From: Streptomyces sp. MBT65
GTDB lineage: Bacteria; Actinomycetota; Actinomycetes; Streptomycetales; Streptomycetaceae
Length of the DNA: 45,214 nt
Assembly (NCBI RefSeq): GCF_016612545.1
Contig: NZ_JAENRY010000072.1
Span: forward strand, 1 to 45,214
Direction: 5' to 3'
Part shown: positions 22,645-31,389 of the stretch, one piece after another
How the letters are laid out: each line of letters opens with the position of its first letter
Position numbering within the stretch: the stretch's first letter is position 1
The notes under the pieces: generated by a model
Told to the model about the DNA's origin: nothing
Seen by the model: only the letters and a program-made list of their open reading frames with translations
Database searches by the model: none
Position numbers and translations under genes: made by a program

Positions 22645-23525
22645 TGATGTGGCTGATCACCGGTGCCGGCGGGATGCTCGGCCACGACGTCCTCGACGAA
22701 CTCGCCCGCCGCGGTGAGCAGTTCGTCGGTCTCGACCGCGCCGCCCTGGACGTCACCGACCCCGCGTCGGTGGACCGGGCGTTCGCGGAACACCACCCAG
22801 ACGTGGTCGTGAACTGCGCGGCGTACACCGCCGTCGACGACGCCGAGACCGACGAGGAGCGCGCCCTTCGCATCAACGGCGAGGGGCCCCGGCTCCTCGC
22901 CCGCGCCTGCGCCGCCTCCGGCGCGCGCATGGTGCACGTCTCCACGGACTACGTCTTCGACGGCGAGGCCCGCAGCACGCCGTACCCGGAGAACCACTCC
23001 ACCGCCCCGCGCACCGCCTACGGCCGGACCAAACTCGCGGGCGAGCAGGCCGTGTTGGCCGAACTGCCCGGTAACAGCGCGGTTGTCCGAACGGCTTGGC
23101 TGTACGGAGCCTGTGGGGGTAACTTCGTCCGCACGATGATCGAGCTGGAAGCACGTCGCGACACTCTCGACGTCGTCGACGACCAGCACGGACAGCCGAC
23201 CTGGACCGCCGACGTCGCCGTACGGATCGCCGATCTCGGCGCCCGCATCGGTCACGTCGAAGGCGCGCACGGGGTGTTCCACGCGACCAGCTCCGGTGAG
23301 ACCAGCTGGCACGGTCTCGCACAGGAGGTGTTCCGGCTCATCGGTGCCGACCCGGAGCGCGTCCGCCCCACCACGAGCGCGGCCTTCGTCCGTCCCGCGC
23401 CCCGCCCCGCCTACAGTGCCCTCGGGCACGAGCGGTGGCGGGAGGTCGGCCTGGAACCGCCTAGGGACTGGCGGTCCGCCCTGCACGAAGCACTTCCTCA
23501 CATCCGCAAGGAGATTTCTTCGTGA
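22644..23525 (+). CDS. rmlD: dTDP-4-dehydrorhamnose reductase
   Basis: The product has 293 residues and belongs to the SDR superfamily. It shows 'TGAGGMLGHD' for NADPH, 'NCAAYTAVDDAE', the catalytic 'STDYVFDG' and 'YGRTKLAGE' (Tyr-x3-Lys). It reduces dTDP-4-keto-L-rhamnose to dTDP-L-rhamnose, the last step. The first ATG overlaps the rmlB stop; a second ATG at 22647 is equally possible. Its stop overlaps the GTG of the next gene, which indicates co-translation. Confidence 0.95.
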   Translation: MMWLITGAGGMLGHDVLDELARRGEQFVGLDRAALDVTDPASVDRAFAEHHPDVVVNCAAYTAVDDAETDEERALRINGEGPRLLARACAASGARMVHVSTDYVFDGEARSTPYPENHSTAPRTAYGRTKLAGEQAVLAELPGNSAVVRTAWLYGACGGNFVRTMIELEARRDTLDVVDDQHGQPTWTADVAVRIADLGARIGHVEGAHGVFHATSSGETSWHGLAQEVFRLIGADPERVRPTTSAAFVRPAPRPAYSALGHERWREVGLEPPRDWRSALHEALPHIRKEISS

Positions 23526-24325
23526 AACGCCATGAGTTCCTGCGGGGGCTCCACAAGTCAACCGCGAACCGCAACTACCTGGAGATCGGCGTCAACGACG
23601 GCCGCAGCCTGACGCTCTCCCGGGTGCCCAGCGTTGCGATCGATCCCGCGTTCAAGGTGGTCACGGAGATCCGCTGTGACGTCCACCTGGCCAAGGCGAC
23701 CAGTGACGACTTCTTCGCCCGGGACAACCCGCTGGTGCACCTGCGCGGCGGTCGTCACCCGCTGCGTCAACTGGCCCGCAACCGCAGCCCGTTGGGCTGG
23801 TGGAAGACCACCACGCTGGACCTGTCGTTCATCGACGGCATGCACCTCTTCGAGTACGCGCTGCGCGACTTCATCAACGTGGAGAAGCACTCGGACTGGG
23901 CCAGCGTCATCGTCTTCGACGACATGCTGCCGCGCAGCATCGACGAGGCGGCCCGGGACCGGCACACCGACGCCTGGACCGGCGACGTCTACAAGCTGGT
24001 CGAGATCCTCGCCCGCTACCGTCCCGACCTGGTGACGGTCCTGGTCGACACCCAGCCCACCGGACAGCTCGTGGTGTTCGGCGCCGACCCGACCAGCACG
24101 GTCCTCAAGGACAAGTACGACGAGATCGTCGCCGAGTTCGAGGTCCCGGACCCGCAGAAGGTGCCCGAGGCGATCCTGGAGCGCACCACCGCGGTGAAGC
24201 CCGAGACGCTGCTGGGTGCCGGCTTCTGGGGCCCCCTCGCCAAAGCCCGTGACCGCGGGACCAAGCGGTCCCGCGGCTGGGAGCCCCTGCGCCGCTCGGT
24301 GGAGCAGCTCAGCGTCAGTCGCTGA
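23522..24325 (+). CDS. Class I methyltransferase-like protein (Methyltransf_24 type)
   Basis: The product has 267 residues from a GTG at 23522 that overlaps the rmlD stop, with AAGGAG upstream. 'NYLEIGVNDGRSLTLS' resembles the SAM-binding motif I (E-x-G-x-x-x-G), and 'LDLSFIDGMHLFEYALRDF' with the following 'VIVFDDML' matches the pattern of glycan- or cephalosporin-hydroxylase-type and Methyltransf_24 proteins (D-G-x-H). It may methylate a rhamnosylated or other surface sugar. The assignment to methyl transfer rather than another Rossmann-fold reaction is by motif only. The end overlaps the convergent rmlC gene by 11 bp. The C-terminal 30 residues are basic. Confidence 0.78.
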   Translation: MKRHEFLRGLHKSTANRNYLEIGVNDGRSLTLSRVPSVAIDPAFKVVTEIRCDVHLAKATSDDFFARDNPLVHLRGGRHPLRQLARNRSPLGWWKTTTLDLSFIDGMHLFEYALRDFINVEKHSDWASVIVFDDMLPRSIDEAARDRHTDAWTGDVYKLVEILARYRPDLVTVLVDTQPTGQLVVFGADPTSTVLKDKYDEIVAEFEVPDPQKVPEAILERTTAVKPETLLGAGFWGPLAKARDRGTKRSRGWEPLRRSVEQLSVSR

Positions 24326-24923
24326 CCTGCCCACCGCGCAGTCGCTCGTAGTAGGCGGAGCAGTCCGCGTAGGACGGAAGAAGTCCTGACTGCTCCGCCT
24401 CTGCCAATGTGGGCGCCTCGGCGTCCTTCTCCGACAGCACCGGCTCGAACCCCTCGGGCCACTCGATGCCGAGCGCCGGGTCGAGCGGGTTGATCCCGTG
24501 CTCACGTCCGGGCGCGTAGCCCGTCGAGCACAGGTACACCACCGTCGCGTCGTCGGTCAGGGCCATGAACGCGTGCCCAAGACCCTCCGCGAGGAACACG
24601 GCGTGCTTGCTGTCGTCGTCCAGCCGGACGGCCTCCCACTGACCGAACGTGGGAGAGCCGACGCGGATGTCCACGATCACGTCGAGGACGGCTCCGCGCA
24701 CGCACTTGACGTACTTGGCCTGGCTCGGCGGCACGTCGGAGAAGTGCACTCCGCGCACCACACCCCGCCGCGACACCGAGCAGTTGGCCTGGGACAGGGT
24801 CAGGTCGTACCCGGTGGCCTCGCGGAACTCCTCGCCGCGGTACCACTCGTGGAAACTGCCCCGGTCGTCGGGGAAGACCTTGGGTTCCAGGACCCAGGCG
24901 CCTTCGATTCCCAGTGCTCGCAC
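24315..24923 (-). CDS. rmlC: dTDP-4-dehydrorhamnose 3,5-epimerase
   Basis: The product has 202 residues, a cupin-fold epimerase. The conserved 'NCSVSRRGVVRGVHFS' carries the catalytic His, followed by 'KYVKCVRGAVLDVIVDIR' and 'LGHAFMAL' of the cupin and 'VYLCSTGYAPGREHGI' with the conserved Tyr. It makes dTDP-4-keto-L-rhamnose for RmlD. It is on the opposite strand from rmlABD and convergent with the methyltransferase-like gene. It is downstream of the GT2 gene by 70 bp and probably shares its transcript. The GTG at 24923 follows GGAAG. Confidence 0.94.
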   Translation of the reverse strand: MRALGIEGAWVLEPKVFPDDRGSFHEWYRGEEFREATGYDLTLSQANCSVSRRGVVRGVHFSDVPPSQAKYVKCVRGAVLDVIVDIRVGSPTFGQWEAVRLDDDSKHAVFLAEGLGHAFMALTDDATVVYLCSTGYAPGREHGINPLDPALGIEWPEGFEPVLSEKDAEAPTLAEAEQSGLLPSYADCSAYYERLRGGQVSD

Positions 24924-24993
24924 GTTCTTCCGTCCTCCATGACTTGCTCGGGTACTGCGTCCCGCGCGGGTACCAGGACCCGCGCGGACAGCG

Positions 24994-26958
24994 CTACTTT
25001 TTCAGGGCGCGCTTCAGCTTGCGCGCCACCCGGCGGGCCAGCCCCGGCTTGGGCTTGGCGGCCACCGGCTTCGGGGCCGGCTTGGGCTCGGCGGGCTTGG
25101 GCGCCGGCAGCGCCTCCACCCGGACACCGGCGGCGTCACCGGCCACCCGCACCGGCAGCGCCAGGAAACGCTGCCCGGTGGCGGCCGGGGCCAGACACAC
25201 CGACGCGTTCCACGCCAGGTCCTTCAGCTCGGCGGCGGGCACCTCGGCGGCCAGCCGGGCGCCGGAGGACTCGGGGGAGACCACACCGGGCACGTCCAGG
25301 GTCGTACCGGACGACTTGTGGGTCAGGCGCAGCAGTACGTCCGTGCCGGCGGCGACGTAGAAGGGGAGCAGGACGCCGACGCGGGCGCCGGTGACCGTGA
25401 AGTCCTCGGGCTTGAGGTCGGCGAGGCCGAGGCGCTTGCTCGCCTTGTCGATGTCGAGGGAGAAGTTGCCGTGCGGCTCGGTGTAGTACGGGAGCAGCAC
25501 CTGACCGGCGACGACACCGGCGTGCCCGGCGTTCTCGCCGTGCTGCGGGACCGGGCCGAGGCGGGTCTCCTTGTTCCAGGAGCCGATGACGACCCGGACG
25601 TAGGTGTCCCAGAGACCGGCGCCCAGCGGGACGCCGGCGGCCGCGGTGGCGGGGTCGATCGTGGCCGTGGCGTGCAGCACCAGGCGGACGCCGGCGCCGT
25701 CGGCGATCGTCTCGTGACTGATCTGCACGGGCTGGAAGTGCGAGGCGGCGCTGGTGCGTTCGCGGACGACGAGGTCGGCCGTCGCCTTCTTGATGTTGGC
25801 GGTGGCGTCGGCCGTGAGCATGGCGGTCGCCTCGGCGAGGGTCTTCGGCTCCGGGTGCTTGGGAGCGGGGGCGCCCTCGGCCTCGTAGATCGCCGGCTTG
25901 TCGTCGATGACGAACTCGGCCCGGTAGTGGACGAGCAGCTTGCCGTCCCGCCACTCGATCTCGCCCGGGACCGCGGTCGGCTTGAGGGAGGCCTCCCACT
26001 CGGCGAGCTCGACGAGGTCGTCGTAGCGGTCGGCGGCGGCGAGGGCGGCGACGACCCGCAGCCGCGGGCCGAGACCGGCCGCGACACCGGGGCCGAAGCG
26101 CTCGGTCATGACACCGCGGATCTCCTTGAGGAGTTCACGGCGGTACTCGTCGGGGACCTTCAGGAGCCGGCCGCCGCCGAGGCGCTCCATCATCTCCACG
26201 CGCAGCCAGCGGCGGTAGATCTTGTCGCGGGCCGGACCCGGCTCGGTGTACTTCTCGACGACGTCGAGGGCCTCGCGCAGGTTCTTGAAGTAGCCGACGG
26301 GGTCGAAGCGCTGGAAGCCGGCGTTCGACGCGTCCTCGCGCTTGATGTGGTAATAGCAGACGTAGTCGCTGAGCACGGCGACGTTGTCCGCGGCGAGGTA
26401 GGCCTCCGTCACGAAGACGTGGTCCTCCAGGCGGCGACGCCCCTCGGGGAACCGCAGGTTGATGCGGTCGAGGAACGCGCGGCGGAGCATCTTGTGCGGG
26501 GTGAGGCTGTCCATCAGCGGCGCGGTCTCGACCGACGCGTGCGGGTAGTTCTTGCGGAACAGCTCCACGGGCACGGCGCGGCCCTTGCCGGCCATCTTGC
26601 CGACGATGACGTCGGCGCCGTTGGCCACGCCGTACTCGTACATCCGCTCAAGGGCCTCGTCGCCGAGGTAGTCGTCGTTGTCGACGAACATGACGAACTC
26701 GCCCTTGGACGCGGCGATGCCGACGTTGCGGGGCTTGCCCGACCAGCCCGAGGCCTCCTGGTGGATGACCCGGATGTGGGGGTGCTCGGCGGCGATCTCG
26801 TCGAGCCGCGCGGGCGTGCCGTCCGTCGAGCCGTCGTTGACGAAGATCGCCTCGTACTCGTCGTTAGGCAGGGACTGCCTGAGGAGAGAGGAGATGCAAT
26901 CCTCGATGTAGGGCCCTGGGTTGTAGACAGGGACGACGACACTGACCTTGACCGACAT
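24994..26958 (-). CDS. Long family 2 glycosyltransferase (TarP/TarS-like) with basic tail
   Basis: The product has 654 residues. Residues 1 to about 330 are a GT-A family 2 domain: 'VSVVVPVYNPGPYIEDCISSL', nucleotide-binding 'VNDGSTDGT', the metal site 'FVDNDD' and the catalytic-base region 'LEDHVFV'. Residues about 340-600 are two beta-rich modules resembling the C-terminal regions of wall teichoic acid glycosyltransferases. The last 50 residues are Pro/Ala/Lys-rich and end in 'LARRVARKLKRALKK', an amphipathic basic tail likely to bind the inner membrane surface. With rmlC 70 bp downstream and rmlABD nearby, a rhamnosyl- or other glycosyl transfer to a wall polymer is the best guess. No transmembrane helix. 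Confidence 0.86.
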   Translation of the reverse strand: MSVKVSVVVPVYNPGPYIEDCISSLLRQSLPNDEYEAIFVNDGSTDGTPARLDEIAAEHPHIRVIHQEASGWSGKPRNVGIAASKGEFVMFVDNDDYLGDEALERMYEYGVANGADVIVGKMAGKGRAVPVELFRKNYPHASVETAPLMDSLTPHKMLRRAFLDRINLRFPEGRRRLEDHVFVTEAYLAADNVAVLSDYVCYYHIKREDASNAGFQRFDPVGYFKNLREALDVVEKYTEPGPARDKIYRRWLRVEMMERLGGGRLLKVPDEYRRELLKEIRGVMTERFGPGVAAGLGPRLRVVAALAAADRYDDLVELAEWEASLKPTAVPGEIEWRDGKLLVHYRAEFVIDDKPAIYEAEGAPAPKHPEPKTLAEATAMLTADATANIKKATADLVVRERTSAASHFQPVQISHETIADGAGVRLVLHATATIDPATAAAGVPLGAGLWDTYVRVVIGSWNKETRLGPVPQHGENAGHAGVVAGQVLLPYYTEPHGNFSLDIDKASKRLGLADLKPEDFTVTGARVGVLLPFYVAAGTDVLLRLTHKSSGTTLDVPGVVSPESSGARLAAEVPAAELKDLAWNASVCLAPAATGQRFLALPVRVAGDAAGVRVEALPAPKPAEPKPAPKPVAAKPKPGLARRVARKLKRALKK

Positions 26959-27094
26959 CCGGCTTCTGGCCCCCTTGTTTGTGGTGCGCGTTGCCCGATA
27001 CGGAACGGCGCGGTGGGCTGATGCTAACCCGGTCCGTCTCGATGCCGCCCATTGGGCCGGTGTTGGGCAACGGTTAACCCGGAGTGAACCGATA

Positions 27095-27688
27095 TCAGCT
27101 CACGGCGCGGGTCTTGGCCAGAAGTTCCAGGACCTCGGCGGACGTGCCCGTCTCGCCCAGCCGAGGGAAGATCCGCTCGATGCTGTGGACGTGCGAGACG
27201 GCGTCCAGGTCGCTCATCGCGTCCGTGGCGAGGGTTACGTGATAGCCGTGCTCGTGGGCCGCGCGGGCGGTGGACTCGACGCCGATGCTGGTGGCGATGC
27301 CGGTCAGCACGATCTGCGTGACACCGCGCCGGCGCAGTTGTACGTCCAGGCCGGTGCCGTGGAAGGCACCCCAGTTGCGCTTGACGATGTGGATGTCGCC
27401 GAGGTGCCCGGCCAGTTCGTCGACGATGACGTCCCAGCCCTCGGGGCGGGTCGTGCCGCCGCCGCGCTGCTGCTCGGTGCGGCCGGGCACCGCGTCCGCA
27501 CCGTCGGCCGCGAAGGTGACCCGGACCAGGACCACCGGAAGCCCGGCGGACCGGAAGGCATCGGCGAGTTCGACGGTACGGGCGACGACCTCGGGCCCGC
27601 TGTACGGCTGGGTCGGGGCGCCGACGATGCCGCCCTGGAGGTCGATCACGACGAGGGCGGTGTGCGGGTCGAGGGTGGTGAGTGCCAT
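27095..27688 (-). CDS. Isochorismatase-family hydrolase lacking the catalytic cysteine
   Basis: The product has 197 residues with the isochorismatase-like fold. Asp16 ('VVIDLQ') and Lys103 ('VKRNWGAF') of the triad are present, but the position that is Cys in nicotinamidases and carbamoyl hydrolases is Gly136 in 'TGIATSIGVEST'. True isochorismatases such as EntB and PhzD also have Gly there, so a vinyl-ether-hydrolase type reaction is more likely than amide hydrolysis. It lies 29 bp after the MFS gene and ends the marR-MFS-hydrolase operon. The substrate is unknown. Confidence 0.88.
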   Translation of the reverse strand: MALTTLDPHTALVVIDLQGGIVGAPTQPYSGPEVVARTVELADAFRSAGLPVVLVRVTFAADGADAVPGRTEQQRGGGTTRPEGWDVIVDELAGHLGDIHIVKRNWGAFHGTGLDVQLRRRGVTQIVLTGIATSIGVESTARAAHEHGYHVTLATDAMSDLDAVSHVHSIERIFPRLGETGTSAEVLELLAKTRAVS

Positions 27689-27717
27689 GGGAGAGGCCTT
27701 TCAGGAGGTACGGGGGC

Positions 27718-29115
27718 TCACACGGTCTTGGGGGTGAGGGTCCGAAGCGAACGGTCGGGCAGGGTGATCGCCAGGAGCAGCGCCGACCCGATGGCCATGA
27801 ACAGGGCCAGGCCGTGCAGTCCCGGGGTGTCGGCGCGGTGCGGGAAGAAGGCCGCGGTGGCCGCCGAGGCGGCGAGTGCGCCGAGGTACATGAAGGTGCG
27901 CAGCAGTCCGGCGGCGGACGCGATGCGCGCGGGCTCGGCCTGCCGGTACAGGGCGTTCTGCCCGGCGAGGCCCAGCAGGCCCTGCGGTACGCCCAGCACC
28001 GCGCCGACGGCGAGCAGCAGCCAGACCGGGCTGCCGGAGCCGACCAGGAACAGCCCGGCGCAGCCGGCGATCTGGACGGCGCCGCCGACGAGCAGCTTGG
28101 CGCGGATCGCCTCGCGGCGCCCGGTGAGCGAGGAGACACCGAGGGCGGTCAGCGACAGGGGGAGCAGCACGAGCCCGGCGGCGGAGGCGTGCAGCCCGCG
28201 TCCCTCCTCCAGCCACTGCGTGTAGCCGTAGAGGAAGGCGTACGACGTGGTGTAGCCGAGGAACTGGCGGAGGTACGTGGTCACCAGGGGGAGGTTGCCG
28301 CCGAGGACCCGCAGGTCGACGAAGGGTTCCGGGACGCGGAGTTCGCGTCGCGCGAAGGCGGTGGCCGCGGCGGCGCTGAGGACCGGGAGGTACCACTCGG
28401 AGACTTTGGGGGCGGTCAGGAACATCATCAGCGAGACCAGCATGACGGCGAACAGGAGCATGCCGGGCGGGTCGACATCGCGCCGGATGCCGCTCGTGTC
28501 CTTGCCCGTTCTCGGCAGGCGCAGTGCGCCGAGAACCAGGCAGGCCAGGGAGAGGGGCACGTTCACGGTGAAGATCGCGCGCCAGCCGCCGACGCCGATG
28601 AGGAAACCGCCGAGCGTGGGCCCGATCACCGACACCGTCTGCGCGGAGACCGCCAGCGCGGTGAGGACACCGGCCGGACTGTCCTGGCCGGTGCGCTCGG
28701 CCTCGCTGCGGGTCAGCTGCATCGCGGCCGGATACGCGGCCGAGGTGCCGAACCCGAGCAGGACGCGGGCGGCGATCAGCACACCGAGCGACGGCGCGAG
28801 GGCGCCCATGACTCCGGCGATGCCGACCAGGGCCGTACCGATGAGATAGAGCCGGCGCGGCCCGTACATGTCGACGAGCCGCCCGATGACCGGCTGCCCC
28901 ACCGCCGTGGCGAGATACAGCGCCGAGACCAGCCACACCGTCTCCGAGGGCGGGGCCCCGAAGGCGATGCCGATGGGCACCAGGGCCACGGCGATCATCG
29001 AGGAGTTGATCGGGTTCAGTACGGAACCGAGGACCATCGGCGCGATCAGCCGCCGGTCGAAACCGGCCGGCGCGGGACGCGTGGTCCGTACCGTCCGGGA
29101 GAGCTTCGGTATCAC
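27718..29115 (-). CDS. MFS transporter
   Basis: The product has 465 residues from a GTG at 29115 that overlaps the MarR stop (GTGA); a longer frame back to 29208 would run into the MarR gene. About 12-14 membrane helices are seen. The motifs are 'PIGRLVDMYGPRR' for motif A (as 'GRLVDMYGPRRLY') and 'TVSVIGPTLGGFLIG' for motif C of drug:proton antiporters. The sequence 'LNPINSSMIAVALVPIGIAF' in helix 1 is typical of the DHA2-related subgroup. It is translationally coupled to a MarR regulator and followed by an isochorismatase-like gene, so the operon probably handles one toxic small molecule. Confidence 0.92.
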   Translation of the reverse strand: MIPKLSRTVRTTRPAPAGFDRRLIAPMVLGSVLNPINSSMIAVALVPIGIAFGAPPSETVWLVSALYLATAVGQPVIGRLVDMYGPRRLYLIGTALVGIAGVMGALAPSLGVLIAARVLLGFGTSAAYPAAMQLTRSEAERTGQDSPAGVLTALAVSAQTVSVIGPTLGGFLIGVGGWRAIFTVNVPLSLACLVLGALRLPRTGKDTSGIRRDVDPPGMLLFAVMLVSLMMFLTAPKVSEWYLPVLSAAAATAFARRELRVPEPFVDLRVLGGNLPLVTTYLRQFLGYTTSYAFLYGYTQWLEEGRGLHASAAGLVLLPLSLTALGVSSLTGRREAIRAKLLVGGAVQIAGCAGLFLVGSGSPVWLLLAVGAVLGVPQGLLGLAGQNALYRQAEPARIASAAGLLRTFMYLGALAASAATAAFFPHRADTPGLHGLALFMAIGSALLLAITLPDRSLRTLTPKTV

Positions 29116-29573
29116 TGCTCGGACAGCCGTTCCATCAACGCCAGCGCGTCGAGGATCGTCCGCCGTTCCCGCTCGGTGTACCGGTCCTCGAAGGCGCGCG
29201 CGAGCCACTCCTCGCGGACCTGCCGGTTGTCCTCGATCCGCGCGCGTCCTGCTTCGGTGAGCGTGACGAGTTGTCTACGGCCGTCCTCGGGGTCGGGGCT
29301 GCGCCGGATCAGCCCGTGCTGGTCCAGGGCGGCGAGGGTGGCGGCCATCGACTGCGGTCTGACCCCCTCGGCGGACGCCAGGGCGCTGGCCGTGGCCGCG
29401 CCGTGCTTGCCGACGAGCGTGAGCGCCGACTCCTGCGAAGGGGTCAGGTCCTCGTCCGTCGCCACCTCACGGATCCTGCGCCGCAGTCGGCTGAGCACCA
29501 CCCGAAGGTCGCGTGCGGAGCGGGCGGCGGAGTCGGAGATGCCCGCGGGGGTCTCGGTCGGCTGGTGATCCAC
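29112..29573 (-). CDS. MarR-family transcriptional regulator
   Basis: The product has 153 residues. The winged helix-turn-helix is 'LTPSQESALTLVGKHGAATASALASAEGVRPQSMAATLAALDQHGLIRRSPDPEDGRRQLVTLTEAG', with the MarR wing 'DPEDGRRQ'. The first and last helices make the dimer interface. The GTG at 29573 follows GGTGAGGGT. A 26-bp inverted repeat lies 27 bp upstream (29600-29625), the likely operator for autorepression of the three-gene operon. A ligand, probably a phenolic or the transporter's substrate, would relieve repression. Confidence 0.92.
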   Translation of the reverse strand: MDHQPTETPAGISDSAARSARDLRVVLSRLRRRIREVATDEDLTPSQESALTLVGKHGAATASALASAEGVRPQSMAATLAALDQHGLIRRSPDPEDGRRQLVTLTEAGRARIEDNRQVREEWLARAFEDRYTERERRTILDALALMERLSEQ

Positions 29574-29599
29574 ACCCTCACCGTAGGACTCTCAGGTTC

Positions 29600-29625
29600 A
29601 CCTGTCCAGTTGAAACTGAACAGGT
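29600..29625. promoter_or_regulatory. Putative MarR operator, 12-bp arms
   Basis: ACCTGTCCAGTT (29600-29611) and AACTGAACAGGT (29614-29625) are inverted with one mismatch and a 2-nt spacer. The site lies between the divergent marR operon and phosphodiesterase gene and could control both. Confidence 0.75.
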
Positions 29626-29656
29626 ACGACTGAAGATCTGTGGACCCTAGGCTGAG

Positions 29657-30160
29657 GTGGTGCGACTGCTGCTGATGTCCGACACCCACCTCCCCAAGCG
29701 CGCCAGGGAACTGCCCGAGCGGCTCCTGGCCGAACTCCCGCGTGCCGACGTCGTGTTCCACGCCGGCGACTGGGTCGACACCGCGACCCTCGACCTGCTG
29801 GAGAGCCGCAGCCGCCGGCTCGTCGGTGTCTACGGCAACAACGACGGACCCGAACTGCGCGCCAGGCTCCCGGAGTCGGCCCATGTCGAGCTGGACGGCC
29901 TGCGCTTCGGCGTCGTGCACGAGACGGGCCCCGCCCAGGGCCGCGAGGCGCGCTGCGCGGCCCGCTTCCCCGACCTGGACGTGCTGGTCTTCGGGCACAG
30001 CCACATCCCCTGGGACACCACCGCCCCCAGCGGCCTGCGCCTGCTCAACCCGGGCTCCCCGACGGACCGGCGCCGCCAACCCCATTGCACCTACCTCACG
30101 GCGACGGTCACCGACGGCACCCTGAAGGACCTGGTTCTCCACCGACTGCCGCCCAGGTGA
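29657..30160 (+). CDS. YfcE/MJ0936-type metallophosphoesterase
   Basis: The product has 167 residues of the small calcineurin-like phosphoesterase type. Metal motifs are in order: 'MSDTHLPK' (D-x-H), 'VFHAGDWVD' (G-D), 'GVYGNND' (G-N-x-D), 'VVHETG' (variant of G-H-G, with His then Glu) and 'VFGHSHIPW' (G-H-S-H). These enzymes hydrolyse phosphodiesters, and the family is not well defined in vivo. Two tandem GTG codons at 29657 and 29660 are the possible starts; no Shine-Dalgarno is seen. The replacement near 'HETG' is common in this subgroup. Confidence 0.9.
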   Translation: MVRLLLMSDTHLPKRARELPERLLAELPRADVVFHAGDWVDTATLDLLESRSRRLVGVYGNNDGPELRARLPESAHVELDGLRFGVVHETGPAQGREARCAARFPDLDVLVFGHSHIPWDTTAPSGLRLLNPGSPTDRRRQPHCTYLTATVTDGTLKDLVLHRLPPR

Positions 30161-30169
30161 CGCGGCGAC

Positions 30170-31276
30170 TCACGTGACGGGCACCCGGTGGATCGCCCCC
30201 GCCGCCTCCGTCAACGGACCGCCCGTCCCGCCCCACCGCAGCGCCACGATCTCGGCGGCCACGGACACGGCCACCTCCTCGGGCGTACGGGCACCGAGAT
30301 CCAGGCCGACCGGTGACCGCAGCCGGGCCAACTCGCCCTCCGTGAGGCCGATTTCGCGCAGTCGCCGCATCCGCTCGTCATGCGTGCGGCGGCTGCCCAT
30401 CGCCCCGATGTACGCGGCCGGCCTGCGCAGTGCCTCCTCCAGCAGCGGTACGTCGAACTTCGGGTCGTGGGTCAGGACGCAGATCACCGTGCGTTCGTCG
30501 GTGTCCGTGCCGCGCAGATAGCGGTGCGGCCAGTCCACGACCACCTCCACGCCCGCCGGGAAGCGTTTCGGCGTGGCGAACACCGGGCGGGCGTCGCACA
30601 CGGTGACCCGGTAGCCGAGGAAGTCGCCGATCCGCGCGACCGCCGCCGCGTAGTCGATCGCGCCGAAGACCAGCATCCGGGGCGGCGGCGCGAAGGAGTG
30701 CAGGAACACGGTGACGGAGTCCTCGCGTCGCTCTCCGTGCGGTCCGTAGTGCCGCAACCCCGTTGCCCCGAGGGCGAGTTCACCACGGGCGTCGGCGCTG
30801 ACCGCCACGTCGAGGCCGGGCGTGCCGAGGGTGCCGTCCACCCTGTCGGGCCAGACGGCGAGCGTGGCGCCGCGCGCTGCCGGACCGCCGACGACCGTCG
30901 CCACGGTCACCGGTTCGCGCGCCGCGACCGACCGCGCGACCGCTCCGAACGCGGGATCGGCCGCGGGCGTGACGGGCCGTACCAGCACGGTGATCTCGCC
31001 GCCGCAGGTGAGCCCGACCGCGAAGGCGTCCTCGTCGCTGTACCCGAAGGTCTCAAGCCGGGCGTCGCCGCTCGCCACGACCTCCCGCGCCAGCTCGAAG
31101 ACCGCGCCCTCGACACAGCCGCCGGACACACTGCCCACGACCTCGTCGTCCGGGCCCACGGCCATGGCCGCACCGGGGTCGCGCGGCGCGCTGCGGCTGA
31201 CCGCGACGACGGTGGCCAGACCGAACGGATCCCCTGCCGCGTACCAGCGACCGAGCTCCGGGAGGATCTCCCGCAC
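30170..31276 (-). CDS. XdhC/CoxF-like molybdoenzyme maturation protein
   Basis: The product has 368 residues. The N-terminal XdhC/CoxI domain shows 'LATVVAVSRSAPRDPGAAMAV' and 'GSVSGGCVEGAV' with the conserved Cys; a second Cys follows in 'GLTCGGEI'. The C-terminal Rossmann domain has 'MLVFGAIDYAAAV' and ends with 'AAYIGAMGSRRTHDER' and 'LDLGARTPEEVAVSVAAEIVA', the family signature. XdhC-like proteins deliver sulfurated molybdenum cofactor to xanthine dehydrogenase-type enzymes. No such enzyme is within the window, so this is an orphan copy here. The GTG at 31276 has AGAGGAG upstream. Confidence 0.92.
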   Translation of the reverse strand: MREILPELGRWYAAGDPFGLATVVAVSRSAPRDPGAAMAVGPDDEVVGSVSGGCVEGAVFELAREVVASGDARLETFGYSDEDAFAVGLTCGGEITVLVRPVTPAADPAFGAVARSVAAREPVTVATVVGGPAARGATLAVWPDRVDGTLGTPGLDVAVSADARGELALGATGLRHYGPHGERREDSVTVFLHSFAPPPRMLVFGAIDYAAAVARIGDFLGYRVTVCDARPVFATPKRFPAGVEVVVDWPHRYLRGTDTDERTVICVLTHDPKFDVPLLEEALRRPAAYIGAMGSRRTHDERMRRLREIGLTEGELARLRSPVGLDLGARTPEEVAVSVAAEIVALRWGGTGGPLTEAAGAIHRVPVT

Positions 31277-31389
31277 ACCGTGCTCCTCTCACCGCCACAG
31301 CCCCCGTACGGACGTTAATCCGTTGCCGTCGCTCCCGCTCCTCTGCTGCACTGATCGGCGGCAGTCACCGACGACCGAGGAGCACCGAG

